53,653 nucleotides of DNA from JBLHKS01 sp047620505 (GTDB lineage: Bacteria; Verrucomicrobiota; Verrucomicrobiia; Verrucomicrobiales; DEV007): contig JBLHKS010000023.1 in NCBI GenBank assembly GCA_047620505.1, forward strand, positions 1 through 53,653, written 5' to 3'. The translations under genes were made by a program, and so were the position numbers. Position 1 is the stretch's first letter. Each line of letters opens with the position of its first letter. The notes below the pieces were generated by a model. The model saw only the letters and a list, made by a program, of their open reading frames with translations, searched no databases and had not been told where the DNA came from. This document shows positions 17,094-26,286 of this stretch, in pieces.

Positions 17094-18176
17094 ATGAAGA
17101 AAAATCCGACCCATCTCATCATCTCTACTTTGACTTTGCTCGTTATGAGTACTTTCGCGGCCAATCCACCCAGAGCGACTCCCGGCGAAGGGCCCTGCAT
17201 TTCGGCTGAGCTGATTTACGAACTTGAAGGGCGGCCAACTCCGCAGTGCCACGCTTCCTCGATTGTCGAGACGCCTAGCGGCATGGCTGCGGCGTGGTTT
17301 GGCGGGACACGTGAAAAAGACCCTGATGTTGGAATTTGGTTCTCCCTTCAAGTCGACGGGAAGTGGACAGCTCCGGTTGAACTGGTCGATGGATCGGAAG
17401 GCGAGGATCAAGAGTATGCATGTTGGAACCCGGTGCTGTTCCAGCCGAAAAAGGGCCCGCTCATGCTGTTTTACAAAGTCGGTTTGGATCCGAGGCAGTG
17501 GTGGGGCGCACTTTTAACTTCGACTGACGGAGGGAAAACCTGGTCAAAACCGCGGCGTCTCGGCACAAACGACGCTTTGCCCGCCGCCAACCGAAACCTC
17601 CTCGGTCCGGTCAAAAACAAGCCGATCCAACTCGCGGACGGCGCAATTCTTTGTCCTTCCAGCACAGAAAATGAAGGATGGAAGGTCCACTTTGAGGTAA
17701 CGCGGGATCTTGGGAAAACTTGGGAGGTCATCGGCCCGATTCACGACGCATCGAAATTCAACGCCATTCAACCCAGCATCCTCACCCACGGCGACGACCA
17801 GTTGCAAATTCTCTGCCGGAGCCGCGAAAAGAAGATTGTTCAGAGTTGGTCCGAGGATAACGGCAAGACATGGAGCGAGGTTTCTGCAACCGGCCTACCG
17901 AATCCGAACGCAGGAACGGATGCGGTCACGCTCGCGGATGGCCAGCAGCTGCTGGTTTACAATCCGATCGAGCGAGGTCGCCGGATTCTCGCTGTGACCG
18001 TTTCTCAAGATGGAAATGAATGGCGCGGCGCTCTGACTTTGGAAGAAGAAGAGGGGGGCGAATTTTCCTACCCGGCTGTGATTCAGGCTTCAGACGGCAA
18101 AGTTCACATCACCTATACGTGGATGCGGCAGAGCGTAAAACATGTGGTTCTGGATCCGGCTAAGCTCGGTAAATGA
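17094..18176 (+). CDS. Secreted sialidase-family protein (BNR_2 type)
   Basis: The 360-residue protein has a Sec signal (MKKNPTHLIISTLTLLVMSTFAA). Asp-boxes are well preserved: STDGGKTWSKPRRL, TRDLGKTWEVIG and SEDNGKTWSEVS. The segments SSIVETPSGMAAAWFGGTREK and NRNLLGPVKNKPIQL match the BNR_2 (PF13088) type of exo-alpha-sialidase-like six-bladed propellers. Whether it cleaves sialic acid or another glycoside cannot be read off by eye. The perfect 14-bp palindrome at 17942 is read as GQQLLVYN in a propeller strand. Confidence 0.85.
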   Translation: MKKNPTHLIISTLTLLVMSTFAANPPRATPGEGPCISAELIYELEGRPTPQCHASSIVETPSGMAAAWFGGTREKDPDVGIWFSLQVDGKWTAPVELVDGSEGEDQEYACWNPVLFQPKKGPLMLFYKVGLDPRQWWGALLTSTDGGKTWSKPRRLGTNDALPAANRNLLGPVKNKPIQLADGAILCPSSTENEGWKVHFEVTRDLGKTWEVIGPIHDASKFNAIQPSILTHGDDQLQILCRSREKKIVQSWSEDNGKTWSEVSATGLPNPNAGTDAVTLADGQQLLVYNPIERGRRILAVTVSQDGNEWRGALTLEEEEGGEFSYPAVIQASDGKVHITYTWMRQSVKHVVLDPAKLGK

Positions 18177-18187
18177 AGATCGCGGGT

Positions 18188-21073
18188 TTAGCGTTCGATG
18201 ATTTCCACACCGGATACGGGACGGTCGCTGGGGAATTTGATTTCAAGAACGCCGCGTTTGGACCGAACCAACGAACTCTCAACACTCGCCGGATTGAGCG
18301 AACCCGCTGGCTCGTAAGTTTCCAGGTAGAAAACTCGGATTCCGAATGCCCGATCCGGCTCAGACTCGCCACCAACGGTGATGCGCGCTGCATTCAGGTT
18401 AGTCGCGCCTGAGGCCGAGACCCAAGGGTATTCGGGCTTCCCCTCAACCCGCGAAACGTGAGCGCGAAACCATTCGGGCTTAGTCGGCGTCGTCTCGATC
18501 ACAACTTTCGGGGAAGGGCCGCCGACAGAAGGATAGTCGAGCCAGAGCACGCCGCTCTCCGCCATGCGATCGCCTGGCGCGCCAAAGTTGATTCCAAGTT
18601 TACGAATCGGGCCGGCCAACTCCATTTCGCCAAACGCACCCCACTTTTCCATCTCCGGTGCGTGGACTAACGCGAGCGCTGTCGCGGCCGGGTAGCGGCA
18701 TGTGCAACCGCCGCTGGCTGAATTTGGAGAAACTAACAATCCGTCTGCCGGAATCAGGCTCGCCTGACAACTGGAGCGAAATGCGCCGAGGTTGACAACG
18801 CCGCCTGACGAGCTGAATTCGACACCGAGGTCGAAGTAAGCCGCAGAGCCTGACCGCATCGTCAGAATGTGCTTTCCTCCAGCCATCGGGCCGCAACCGT
18901 TGCCGGTTTTGGAGAATCGAAATGGCTGCGTTTGCAGAGTGATCGGATTGATCTGCTGGTTGATCGTTTGCGTGCTGAGGTTGGCGATTACGCCCAGATT
19001 TCCGTAGCCCCAGACGTTGTCGCCAACGAGAACGGCTTTGTCGGTCAGGTTCGTTCGCCAGACACGTTCACCATCGGCCGCCTGAATCACAGCTCCGTTG
19101 CCGAGCATCAAAAGCAGGTCATGCTTATCTGAATAGATCAGTCGACGAACCGGACTTCGACCAACCGGCTCGACCTTTCGCCAATGCTCGGCCCCTGTTT
19201 CGAGATCGAGCGCAACCAGCAGCTGCTCGGTCAATTGGGGCCCGCCGCCGCGGCGTTTGATCTTTTCTGCGTCTTCGATGAACTGCATCCAGCGACTCTC
19301 CGGCTTGAGATGCGCGTTGTTGTAGCGGTCCGGCCACGGATACTTAATGCAGAAGACTCGACCGCCGCCAATCGCGAGCGAACCGCCCATTTCGCCGAAA
19401 TCCCATTTCAGATCGCCGGTGCGCCGATCGATCGCGAGAATCCGATCCGCAGTCGCGAAAACGAGCTTATCGTCCACCACGCGCAAGCCGCTCCAATCGT
19501 CGGTCTCCTCGAAACGAAACCGAGGCAACGGGCGTCCTGTCTCAGCATCGAGAGCATGAATCCGCTCGTCGCTGACAACGTAGAGCGCGTCCTCGGTGGC
19601 GGCGGTTCGACCTGCGAGCGGCTCGAAGGCGAGATGGACGCCTTTCGCCTCGTACGACCAGCGCTCGTCATCGTCCTCCTGCGGTCGCCACTCCCAAAGC
19701 AGGCGACCCGTGTAGGCGTCAAACGCACTGATGAGCCGTGGGCCTTCGACAAAAAGTCGTCCGCCGGTGACCTTGGGAATCGCCCATTGCCGATGATTTT
19801 CGTAGTAGCGATGCACCTCGGCTGCAGGGCCGCCAAACCACAAAACTGCGAACGGCGACTTGGCCAGAGCGTCCTTCGTTGACTGCGTGTTCGCTGCGTT
19901 TCCGAATTCGTGGGACCACGCATCAGAGCCGGGTAACGGGCCAGTTCGGCGGAGCAAATCGATCTCCGCGCCGACTTCAGGCTCTGCGCCGGGCAATCCT
20001 GACAAGTCCACATTTTCTAGGGATCCAGAGTCGAAGCAAGCGACTCCGCCGTAGGGCCGAAGCACTTCAAAACAGCTCTGGATCAACGCCGCGTCCGCTC
20101 GCATGTCGACCGCGACGATCAAATTCGCAAAGTAAGGCGGTAGGCCAAAATCTTGTATTTTGCCGACATGAGCTGAGACTCGCGGCCCGTAGACTCCGGC
20201 GTCGTTCAGGGTTTTTCGAAGCTTGGCGATTCTCTCCTCGCTTGGATCGATCACGATGACTTGCAAAGGAGATTCGCTTATCAACCCCGTTATCAAATCC
20301 TGATCAGCGGCACCCAGGACGATCGCAATGCCATTTTTCGTTCCGGTCGACTTCAGCAGCTGCTGTGCGCTTGGAGTCGGCGGAAACGCTGTGCTGGTTC
20401 GCGTCACAACTTCATCGTAATTCGGATAAAGCAGATTCCCCTCCCCTGCTTCGTGCGGCTTGTGACGGCCGTAATGAAATTCCAGCAACTCGCCGGTTTG
20501 CAGATTGAAACGCGCTGGCTGCGCTCGACCGCAAGGCACTAACAAATTCCCATCCTCATCGATCGACAGCTGCCCCATGGGCGTTACCGAAATGAACGAC
20601 GGCTCGGACTCCGTTCGGTCAGGCCGCTGCTCCGTCACGGCCGCAGATTTCCACAGCGCCGTCGCTCGATCGTTCACCCAGACGATGTCGCCGGTTTCAC
20701 AGTCAAGCGCATAGACGAAAACGCCCATGAAGGGCCAGATCCCCGCTGCGAAGTAAACACGATTTTCGTGCACAACCGGACCACCGCTGATCGGCCAGGC
20801 CGAGATCAAACGCCCGGCTCCGAGCGCTTTCCGATTCGATGGCCCACCGCGAAATTTCCAGATCTCATCGCCCGTCGTATTATCATAACAATATAGAAAA
20901 CCGTCATCCGATCCGACGAAAGTCAGGTCGCCCCAATCAGCCGGAGCGTAGCGGATTGGGCCGTCGACAAAAATGGTCTGACCGGCGATTTCGAAGCTGT
21001 CGCGAATCTCTTCGTGCGCCGCGACAGCGAAATTCGCAATCGCAAATGAGGCCAGAAAGGCAATGCGCTTCAT
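18188..21073 (-). CDS. Secreted PQQ-type beta-propeller with inserted methyltransferase-like domain
   Basis: The 961-residue protein has a Sec signal (MKRIAFLASFAIANFAVAA). Propeller repeats with PQQ-enzyme-like motifs (LYCYDNTTGDEIWKFRG, YALDCETGDIVWVND, ALDAETGRPL, AIDRRTGDLKWDFG) occur before and after residues ~247-350. That stretch instead reads like a Rossmann methyltransferase (GIAIVLGAADQDLITGL, VIVIDPSEERIAKLRKTL, VLRPYGGVACFDSG). No classical PQQ-dehydrogenase catalytic residues are evident. Its start overlaps the stop of the upstream esterase gene (ATGA), so the two are translationally coupled. Palindrome copies lie at 19217 (EQLL) and 20354; the latter encodes QQLL 237-240, just before the inserted domain. 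Confidence 0.75.
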   Translation of the reverse strand: MKRIAFLASFAIANFAVAAHEEIRDSFEIAGQTIFVDGPIRYAPADWGDLTFVGSDDGFLYCYDNTTGDEIWKFRGGPSNRKALGAGRLISAWPISGGPVVHENRVYFAAGIWPFMGVFVYALDCETGDIVWVNDRATALWKSAAVTEQRPDRTESEPSFISVTPMGQLSIDEDGNLLVPCGRAQPARFNLQTGELLEFHYGRHKPHEAGEGNLLYPNYDEVVTRTSTAFPPTPSAQQLLKSTGTKNGIAIVLGAADQDLITGLISESPLQVIVIDPSEERIAKLRKTLNDAGVYGPRVSAHVGKIQDFGLPPYFANLIVAVDMRADAALIQSCFEVLRPYGGVACFDSGSLENVDLSGLPGAEPEVGAEIDLLRRTGPLPGSDAWSHEFGNAANTQSTKDALAKSPFAVLWFGGPAAEVHRYYENHRQWAIPKVTGGRLFVEGPRLISAFDAYTGRLLWEWRPQEDDDERWSYEAKGVHLAFEPLAGRTAATEDALYVVSDERIHALDAETGRPLPRFRFEETDDWSGLRVVDDKLVFATADRILAIDRRTGDLKWDFGEMGGSLAIGGGRVFCIKYPWPDRYNNAHLKPESRWMQFIEDAEKIKRRGGGPQLTEQLLVALDLETGAEHWRKVEPVGRSPVRRLIYSDKHDLLLMLGNGAVIQAADGERVWRTNLTDKAVLVGDNVWGYGNLGVIANLSTQTINQQINPITLQTQPFRFSKTGNGCGPMAGGKHILTMRSGSAAYFDLGVEFSSSGGVVNLGAFRSSCQASLIPADGLLVSPNSASGGCTCRYPAATALALVHAPEMEKWGAFGEMELAGPIRKLGINFGAPGDRMAESGVLWLDYPSVGGPSPKVVIETTPTKPEWFRAHVSRVEGKPEYPWVSASGATNLNAARITVGGESEPDRAFGIRVFYLETYEPAGSLNPASVESSLVRSKRGVLEIKFPSDRPVSGVEIIER

Positions 21074-21945
21074 TTTAGATGTCGGTTAAAGAATTCGATT
21101 ACGAGTGGCCGCAAATCTTCCTGTGCTGGCTCCAAATGGAAGCTGTGTTTGCCTCCGTTGACGACGTGTAACTCATTTGTTAATTTTGCGGCTGTTAGCG
21201 CTTCGTTCAGCCTTTCCGATTGAGCCAGGGGAACAAGCGGATCACGCGTACCGTGCAAAAGAAGCGCCGGCGGATCGCTGGCATCGAGGTAACTCACTGC
21301 CGAAGCCGCTCGGCAGAGTGCTTTGTCTTCCTCGCTCAACTCAGCGAGCATTTTCCGTCGCTCGGCAAGTTGGAGCAGGTCATAAACTCCGTACATCGGC
21401 ACGACAGCCTGGATGCGGCACGAGTGATCGCCGTAGAGCTCGTCTTTTGGATCCAGCCCATCGTCGTCGCTCGCATACGCTAACATTGCCACAAGGTGTC
21501 CACCGGCCGACCCTCCGATTGCGCCGATTTTGTCTGGGTTGATTCGAAATTTTTCCGCGTTCGCGCGCAGGAATTTCACAGCGGTCATGCACTCCTGTAA
21601 ATTCCGGGGCCAAACCTGGCGGAGATTGTCGACGAACGATTCCTTCTTCTCAGCAAGCACGTAATTTACGCTCGCGCAGACAAATCCAGCCTTTGCCAGA
21701 TTCGTCCCGATATTAATTTCGCGGCCCGCCGCCTTGTCGCCTCCGTGCCAGCCTCCGCCGTGCACGATCAGAATCGCCGGTCGTGGCTTGCCCGAATCTG
21801 GAGGAAGATAGAGATCGAGTTTTTGGGCTCGGTCTGCACCGAGGAAGGCGACGTTTTTAACGATTTCGATTTCTGGTTCGGCCCCAATCGCAGTTGAGGC
21901 CAACGCAAGGATGGCGGCGGAGAATCGGAGAGGAGAGTTTTTCAT
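21070..21945 (-). CDS. Secreted alpha/beta-hydrolase (carboxylesterase/lipase-like)
   Basis: The ATG at 21945 gives a Sec signal (MKNSPLRFSAAILALASTAIGA) and 291 residues; an in-frame ATG at 22014 would add 23 residues without a signal-like character. Motifs are the oxyanion HGGGWHGGD, the nucleophile IGGSAGGH, Asp in LLHGTRDPLVP and His in GGKHSFHL, typical of the hormone-sensitive-lipase/esterase group that also includes acetylated-xylan esterases. It is translated first in a two-gene operon with the PQQ/methyltransferase-like propeller (4-bp overlap). Confidence 0.85.
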   Translation of the reverse strand: MKNSPLRFSAAILALASTAIGAEPEIEIVKNVAFLGADRAQKLDLYLPPDSGKPRPAILIVHGGGWHGGDKAAGREINIGTNLAKAGFVCASVNYVLAEKKESFVDNLRQVWPRNLQECMTAVKFLRANAEKFRINPDKIGAIGGSAGGHLVAMLAYASDDDGLDPKDELYGDHSCRIQAVVPMYGVYDLLQLAERRKMLAELSEEDKALCRAASAVSYLDASDPPALLLHGTRDPLVPLAQSERLNEALTAAKLTNELHVVNGGKHSFHLEPAQEDLRPLVIEFFNRHLK

Positions 21946-22017
21946 TTTGATTGGGCTTGAGCGGGAAAGGTTGATCTTATCAAGGTCACTGAAGGGCCGA
22001 CTCGATTGTTTCATCTC

Positions 22018-22029
22018 CAGCAGCTGCTG
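22018..22029. repeat. Iterated palindrome copy, intergenic (perfect 12-mer)
   Basis: A perfect CAGCAGCTGCTG lies between the divergently transcribed esterase and DUF1080 genes, ~73 bp upstream of the esterase start and ~110 bp upstream of the DUF1080 start. This non-coding copy supports a DNA-level role for the element. No clear promoter was recognised nearby. Confidence 0.9.
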
Positions 22030-22137
22030 AATCGACAGCAGGAGAAAACGCTCATCGAAAACACGATTGAGGCAGAGATCTCATTGAGTTCGAAGATGAA
22101 GGGTTGATGTTCGAGCGTTCAAAAAATGCACGCAGTC

Positions 22138-22935
22138 ATGAAAAATCCCATACGCATCGTTGGCGCAATTGCCGCCCTTTCTTTCACATTCGCTTTAATC
22201 GCTCAGGACGACAAGCCCGCGCCCGAGAAGCCGCCAACGAACGCGCTGCCGACCGTTGATGTGCCGAGCTTCGAAGAAACCCGGCCTGATCCCGGCTTTG
22301 TGGAATTGTTCAACGGCAAAGACCTTACGGGTTGGATTGACGTGAACACTTCGCCTGAAACCTGGTCCGTTAACGACGAAGGGCTGCTCGTCTGCACCGG
22401 TCTTCCGATCGGCGTTATGCGCTCTGACCGGATGTATGAGAATTTTGTCCTGATCGTCGAATGGCGGCACATGGAGGCGGGAGGGAACTCAGGCGTGTTC
22501 CTCTGGAGCGATGCGCGTCCCGAAGGAAATCGGCTCCCGATGGGCATGGAGGTGCAGATGTTAGAATTAGAATGGCCGTTCATTCACGCAGTCAAAGGCG
22601 TTCCACGGCCGATCGCTTATGTTCATGGCGAGCTCTTCGGAGCAGGCGGAATGAAGGCGATTCCGGAGAATCCGAGAGGGAGCCGAAGCATGTCGTGGGA
22701 GAATCGCTGCCTACCCAAAGGTCAATGGAATCGCTACGTCGTCGTCGCTGTGGATGGGACGGTGAAACTTTCGATCAACGGGAAGTTCGTGAACGGAATC
22801 CGCGAATCGGCCTTTCGAAAAGGCTATCTCTGCCTCGAATCCGAAGGTGCCGAGATTCATTTTCGGAAGATTCGAATCATGGAACTGCCGTCTGGCCTCG
22901 CGAACGAAGAAAACACCGTCGCGCCAGTGGAATAG
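22138..22935 (+). CDS. Secreted DUF1080 (3-keto-disaccharide hydrolase family) protein
   Basis: This 265-residue protein starts at ATG 22138 (MKNPIRIVGAIAALSFTFALIA signal); ATG 22126 is an alternative. The DUF1080 hallmarks are FVELFNGKDLTGW, ETWSVNDEGLLVCTG, NFVLIVEWRH and GGNSGVFLW, followed by GMEVQMLE. The family has a concanavalin-like fold and includes hydrolases of 3-keto-disaccharides; most members are uncharacterised. It ends 6 bp before the convergent PQQ propeller. Confidence 0.9.
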   Translation: MKNPIRIVGAIAALSFTFALIAQDDKPAPEKPPTNALPTVDVPSFEETRPDPGFVELFNGKDLTGWIDVNTSPETWSVNDEGLLVCTGLPIGVMRSDRMYENFVLIVEWRHMEAGGNSGVFLWSDARPEGNRLPMGMEVQMLELEWPFIHAVKGVPRPIAYVHGELFGAGGMKAIPENPRGSRSMSWENRCLPKGQWNRYVVVAVDGTVKLSINGKFVNGIRESAFRKGYLCLESEGAEIHFRKIRIMELPSGLANEENTVAPVE

Positions 22936-22941
22936 CCGAGT

Positions 22942-24192
22942 TCAATCTTGGCTGACTTTCAGGCAAACGACCTCGTTGTCGTCTCGGAGATACAACTTGC
23001 CGTTGGCGATCACGGGGGCTTGTCGCGTTTGCATCTGAAGCACTTTGGCTCTCGACACTTCTTCAAAGCCTTCGGTGCTCGCCTTCACAAGAACCAACTC
23101 TCCGCGCATCGTACTTAGGAAGAGTTTTCCGTCGGCCATGGTCAGGTTCGATTTGCCGAATTTCGGCTGAGCCCACATTTGGTTTCCATCCTCAGCCCGC
23201 ACACAAACCAGGTTTGTGACTGGCCCTGCGCTACCGATGTTGTCCAAGGCAAACAGGTAGCCGCCGATCAGAGCAGGAGTCTGCCATTCAGCGCGTAAAA
23301 CGCTGGATCCACCAAGAGATGACCACCCAGTTTCGGCTTCAAAACCCTGGCCGCTTCTTTTGATCTTCAGGACGGTGCTGCCATGCTTCTCGCCTGCGGA
23401 AATCAGTAGCGAAGAATCGTCTAGCTGAACTGGGCAAGCCGTATTGCAGTTATAATCGGTCACATAATTTACTTTCCAAAGCTCAGCACCGCTTTCGGGA
23501 TCGATTCCCAAGGCTGCTGCGCCTACGAAAGCGACAATCTGTTCCTTCCCTGCCAAATTCATAAGGACGGGGGACGAATAACCGGCGGCTCCGCTCCCTG
23601 CCGCCCAAAGTCGAGTTCCGTCGCCTCGATCGTAGGCAACCACCGCGGCGTTTCTGGCTCCTACCTGAACAACCACGGCGTCTCCCACAACAAGCGGAGA
23701 CGACGCCATTCCATATTCAGCTGGCTTGGCGCTGACGTCATCCGGAGTATTCACCGTCCAAAGCAAATCGCCATTCTTAGCGTTGAGAGCACAAAGAATA
23801 CCTTCTCCTGTAAAGGCATAGAGTTTGTCTCCCTGAATTGTCGGAGTCGCTCGCGGACCGCTCCCCATCGAATTGCTATAAGAACTTCCGAGCTTCGTCT
23901 GCCATTTCTGCTCACCGGATATTTCGTCCAGCGCGACGACGTATTGACCTACGGAATCTTGAAAAACTGTGTAAGCAAGTCCGTCTGCGATTGCGATGCT
24001 CGACATCCCGACACCGAGCGACTTTCTCCAGATCACCTCGGGTCCCGATTCTGGAAATGAATCGATCAGGCCAGTTTCAAGAGAAATACCGTTTCGGTTC
24101 GGGCCAAGAAATTGGGGCCAGTCATCCGCGCTGACGAGGCAAGGAGACAGAAGAGTGATCAGGATCGAGGAAAGGGTAAAGCGACGGGTCAT
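22942..24192 (-). CDS. Secreted PQQ-like beta-propeller repeat protein
   Basis: The 416-residue protein has a Sec signal (MTRRFTLSSILITLLSPCLVSA) and then DDWPQFLGPNRNGIS, the signature start of a large planctomycete/verrucomicrobia family. Repeated blade motifs are VVALDEISGEQKWQTKLG, LCALNAKNGDLLWTVNT and VAYDRGDGTRLWAAG. The family resembles BamB and PQQ-dehydrogenase propellers but lacks the PQQ/Ca-binding catalytic residues, so it is probably a binding or scaffold protein. There is no palindrome in this gene. Confidence 0.88.
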   Translation of the reverse strand: MTRRFTLSSILITLLSPCLVSADDWPQFLGPNRNGISLETGLIDSFPESGPEVIWRKSLGVGMSSIAIADGLAYTVFQDSVGQYVVALDEISGEQKWQTKLGSSYSNSMGSGPRATPTIQGDKLYAFTGEGILCALNAKNGDLLWTVNTPDDVSAKPAEYGMASSPLVVGDAVVVQVGARNAAVVAYDRGDGTRLWAAGSGAAGYSSPVLMNLAGKEQIVAFVGAAALGIDPESGAELWKVNYVTDYNCNTACPVQLDDSSLLISAGEKHGSTVLKIKRSGQGFEAETGWSSLGGSSVLRAEWQTPALIGGYLFALDNIGSAGPVTNLVCVRAEDGNQMWAQPKFGKSNLTMADGKLFLSTMRGELVLVKASTEGFEEVSRAKVLQMQTRQAPVIANGKLYLRDDNEVVCLKVSQD

Positions 24193-24289
24193 GGTGGATT
24201 TTTTTAAATTGGGAGATGGCAGGATCGTGCCGGATCGCCAACTTGAACCTGTGAGGAGGGTTCGTCCAGTTCCGCCTCATCGTGCCAGC

Positions 24290-25189
24290 ATGAACACAGC
24301 GAAACATCATGAAAACCCGATCTCTTTGGCCGTCGAAGCAGCTGGACGGCTGGAGATCAACACCGAAGGAGCGTCCCTGCTTCGAATCGCCGCAGGCGCG
24401 CACATCGTTTTTCCTCGGGCCGATGTTGTGGCTCGTGTCGACTCGCCCACCTGCCTGTCGCTGGCCCGAAAGCAGGTTGAAATCGCCAGATCGCTCGAGA
24501 GACTCGACGTCCCGGCGGCTCGCCTCGTTCCGGGCGAACAGCCAATCATCCTGGAGCACGGAGTGATCACTTTCTGGGTTAGATTGCACGACGTTGGGAG
24601 GCGGGCAGAGGCCGAACAGCTCGGTGAACTGGCGCGAAAGCTGCATGGCGCGTCCCAGCAGCTGCTAGCTGCGATTTCGTCGATCAAACGATTCGATCCC
24701 TTCGAAGCTGTGAGCGAATGGCTCGATTGCGATTCCGGATTGCCTGCACCTGCTGGGACGGATGAATTGAGGGCTCGAATTGCAGATGCCATGGCGCGAT
24801 GGCCCGAAACTGCGTCGACGACGGGACCTCTAACGCTTGTGCACGGCGACCTGCATTCGGATAATGTTATCGTAACGACTCAAGGACCGGTCCTCATTGA
24901 TTTCGAGGACGCCGGGCTCGGGCCAGCTGCTTGGGATGCCGCGCCGCAAGTGATCGCAGCTCGGCGATACGGCGGAGCGCCGGACTCTTATCAGCAGTTC
25001 GCAAAGGGTTATGGAAAAGACCTTTTAGCGGAGTGTCTGGTCAAGGATCGGCTCTGCGAGGCGCTTGAATTGTCGTTAGCCGCATGGGCCGTAGGAAATC
25101 GGGGCGTGTCTCCTGAATTGTTTCGCGAAGCGGAAGTTCGGGTAGCCAGCTTGATCAGCGGAGATGAGCGAAATTGGACGTTGCTGTGA
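24290..25189 (+). CDS. Aminoglycoside phosphotransferase-family (APH/choline-kinase-like) protein
   Basis: The best start is ATG 24290, giving 299 residues; upstream in-frame sequence overlaps the divergent propeller and looks non-coding. The kinase catalytic loop is LVHGDLHSDNVIV and the metal-binding motif is LIDFEDAGLGP, as in APH-type phosphotransferases. The N-lobe is weakly conserved. The real substrate may be a metabolite, not an antibiotic. The palindrome at 24656 (CAGCAGCTGCTAGCTGC) is read SQQLLAA in a helix. Confidence 0.8.
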   Translation: MNTAKHHENPISLAVEAAGRLEINTEGASLLRIAAGAHIVFPRADVVARVDSPTCLSLARKQVEIARSLERLDVPAARLVPGEQPIILEHGVITFWVRLHDVGRRAEAEQLGELARKLHGASQQLLAAISSIKRFDPFEAVSEWLDCDSGLPAPAGTDELRARIADAMARWPETASTTGPLTLVHGDLHSDNVIVTTQGPVLIDFEDAGLGPAAWDAAPQVIAARRYGGAPDSYQQFAKGYGKDLLAECLVKDRLCEALELSLAAWAVGNRGVSPELFREAEVRVASLISGDERNWTLL

Positions 25190-25275
25190 CGTCAATCACC
25201 TTCCTTTTAGTATCCGAAATCGCCATCGTGAACGCCTTGACACAATTCGTCAGTTGGAAGACGAAGGAAACCTTC

Positions 25276-26034
25276 ATGAGATCGAAGAAAAAAGACCAAA
25301 TTTGCGCTCTACTTAAAGGCATTGAAACCGGCGACCCGGAGGCCGTTACGGTCGTCAATGAAGGTAAGTACATTCAACACAATCCCCTGACTCGCGAGGG
25401 AAACGTCGGCTTGGCGGAGCTCTTCAAACGGCTGTCTAAAACCTCTCCTCGCGTTGAGATCGTGCGTGTTTTTGAGGATGGCGATTTTGTCTTTGCCCAC
25501 ACGGACTACGACTTTAATGTGGTCGAAGTCGGCTTTGAGGTTTTTCGATTTGAGGACGGGCTGGTCGTTGAACACTGGGACAACCTGCAGTCTAAGCCAG
25601 ACGATCCGAATCCCTCCGGCCATACTATGCTGGATGGGTCGACGGAAACGACAGACCTGGACAAGACGGAAGAAAACCGGGCCCTGATCAGGTCGTTCGT
25701 GGAGGAGGCTCTCGTGGGCGACCAACTGAGCCGATTAGACCACTACATCGATTCGGAAGGCTATGTTGAGCACAACCTGAAGATGTCGGATGGCTTGCCA
25801 GCTTTGCGGGAAGCTCTCGCCAATAATCGTGAGGCAAGAAGATACGACAAGATTCATCGCCTGCTTGCCGAAGGGAATTTCGTATTATGCGTTTGCGAGG
25901 GACACCTCGATGATCGGCATGTTTCGTTCTATGATCTCTTTCGAGTCGCGGATGGCAAAATTGTCGAGCACTGGGATACCGTCGATCCAGTTCCGCCGCG
26001 TAGCGAATGGGTTAACAACAATGGCAAGTTTTAG
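25276..26034 (+). CDS. Tandem SnoaL-like (NTF2-fold) protein
   Basis: With ATG 25276 (MRSKKKDQICALLKGIETGD) the protein has 252 residues and two similar halves. Each ends in the same motif, F-x-DG-x-VVEHWDNL near residue ~95 and FRVADGKIVEHWDTVDPVP near the C-terminus, and each carries a YIQHNP / YVEHNL segment. This is the SnoaL-like polyketide-cyclase/NTF2 fold duplicated within one chain. Single-domain relatives often act as monomers or dimers in detoxification or small-molecule metabolism. An earlier in-frame start (25174) would overlap the kinase gene. Function is unknown. Confidence 0.75.
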   Translation: MRSKKKDQICALLKGIETGDPEAVTVVNEGKYIQHNPLTREGNVGLAELFKRLSKTSPRVEIVRVFEDGDFVFAHTDYDFNVVEVGFEVFRFEDGLVVEHWDNLQSKPDDPNPSGHTMLDGSTETTDLDKTEENRALIRSFVEEALVGDQLSRLDHYIDSEGYVEHNLKMSDGLPALREALANNREARRYDKIHRLLAEGNFVLCVCEGHLDDRHVSFYDLFRVADGKIVEHWDTVDPVPPRSEWVNNNGKF

Positions 26035-26243
26035 CGAGATGTGGGGCATTTCATCTGGATTCACCGGGCGTTGAGCTGAATTTTCGAACATCATCCTTGG
26101 AGCTTGCAGAATCTCCGACTCCTGCGATTTTCAGCAGCTTCATTATGCTGCATCTCCCAAACTCAACGCTCGGCCTGCCTGTTTCTTCTCTTTCTTCAGG
26201 CGGCCGATTCGGCTGATCCCGTTCTGGCGACCTCGCACCGCAC

Positions 26244-26255
26244 CAGCAGCTGCTG
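26244..26255. repeat. Iterated palindrome copy, intergenic (perfect 12-mer)
   Basis: A perfect CAGCAGCTGCTG lies 31 bp upstream of the PhoH-family start codon. The 252-bp gap from 26035 to 26286 holds no recognisable gene; a C/T-rich stretch (26178-26200) precedes the palindrome. Because of its position it could overlap the promoter or leader of the PhoH gene, but no convincing -35/-10 pair was seen. Confidence 0.9.
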
Positions 26256-26286
26256 ACGGCAGCGCATCCCCTTTTTTCCGACGATT

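Noticed and set aside
24290..25189. Antibiotic-resistance aminoglycoside phosphotransferase
   Set aside because: Only the general APH-fold motifs are visible; such kinases are mostly metabolic, and nothing nearby suggests resistance.
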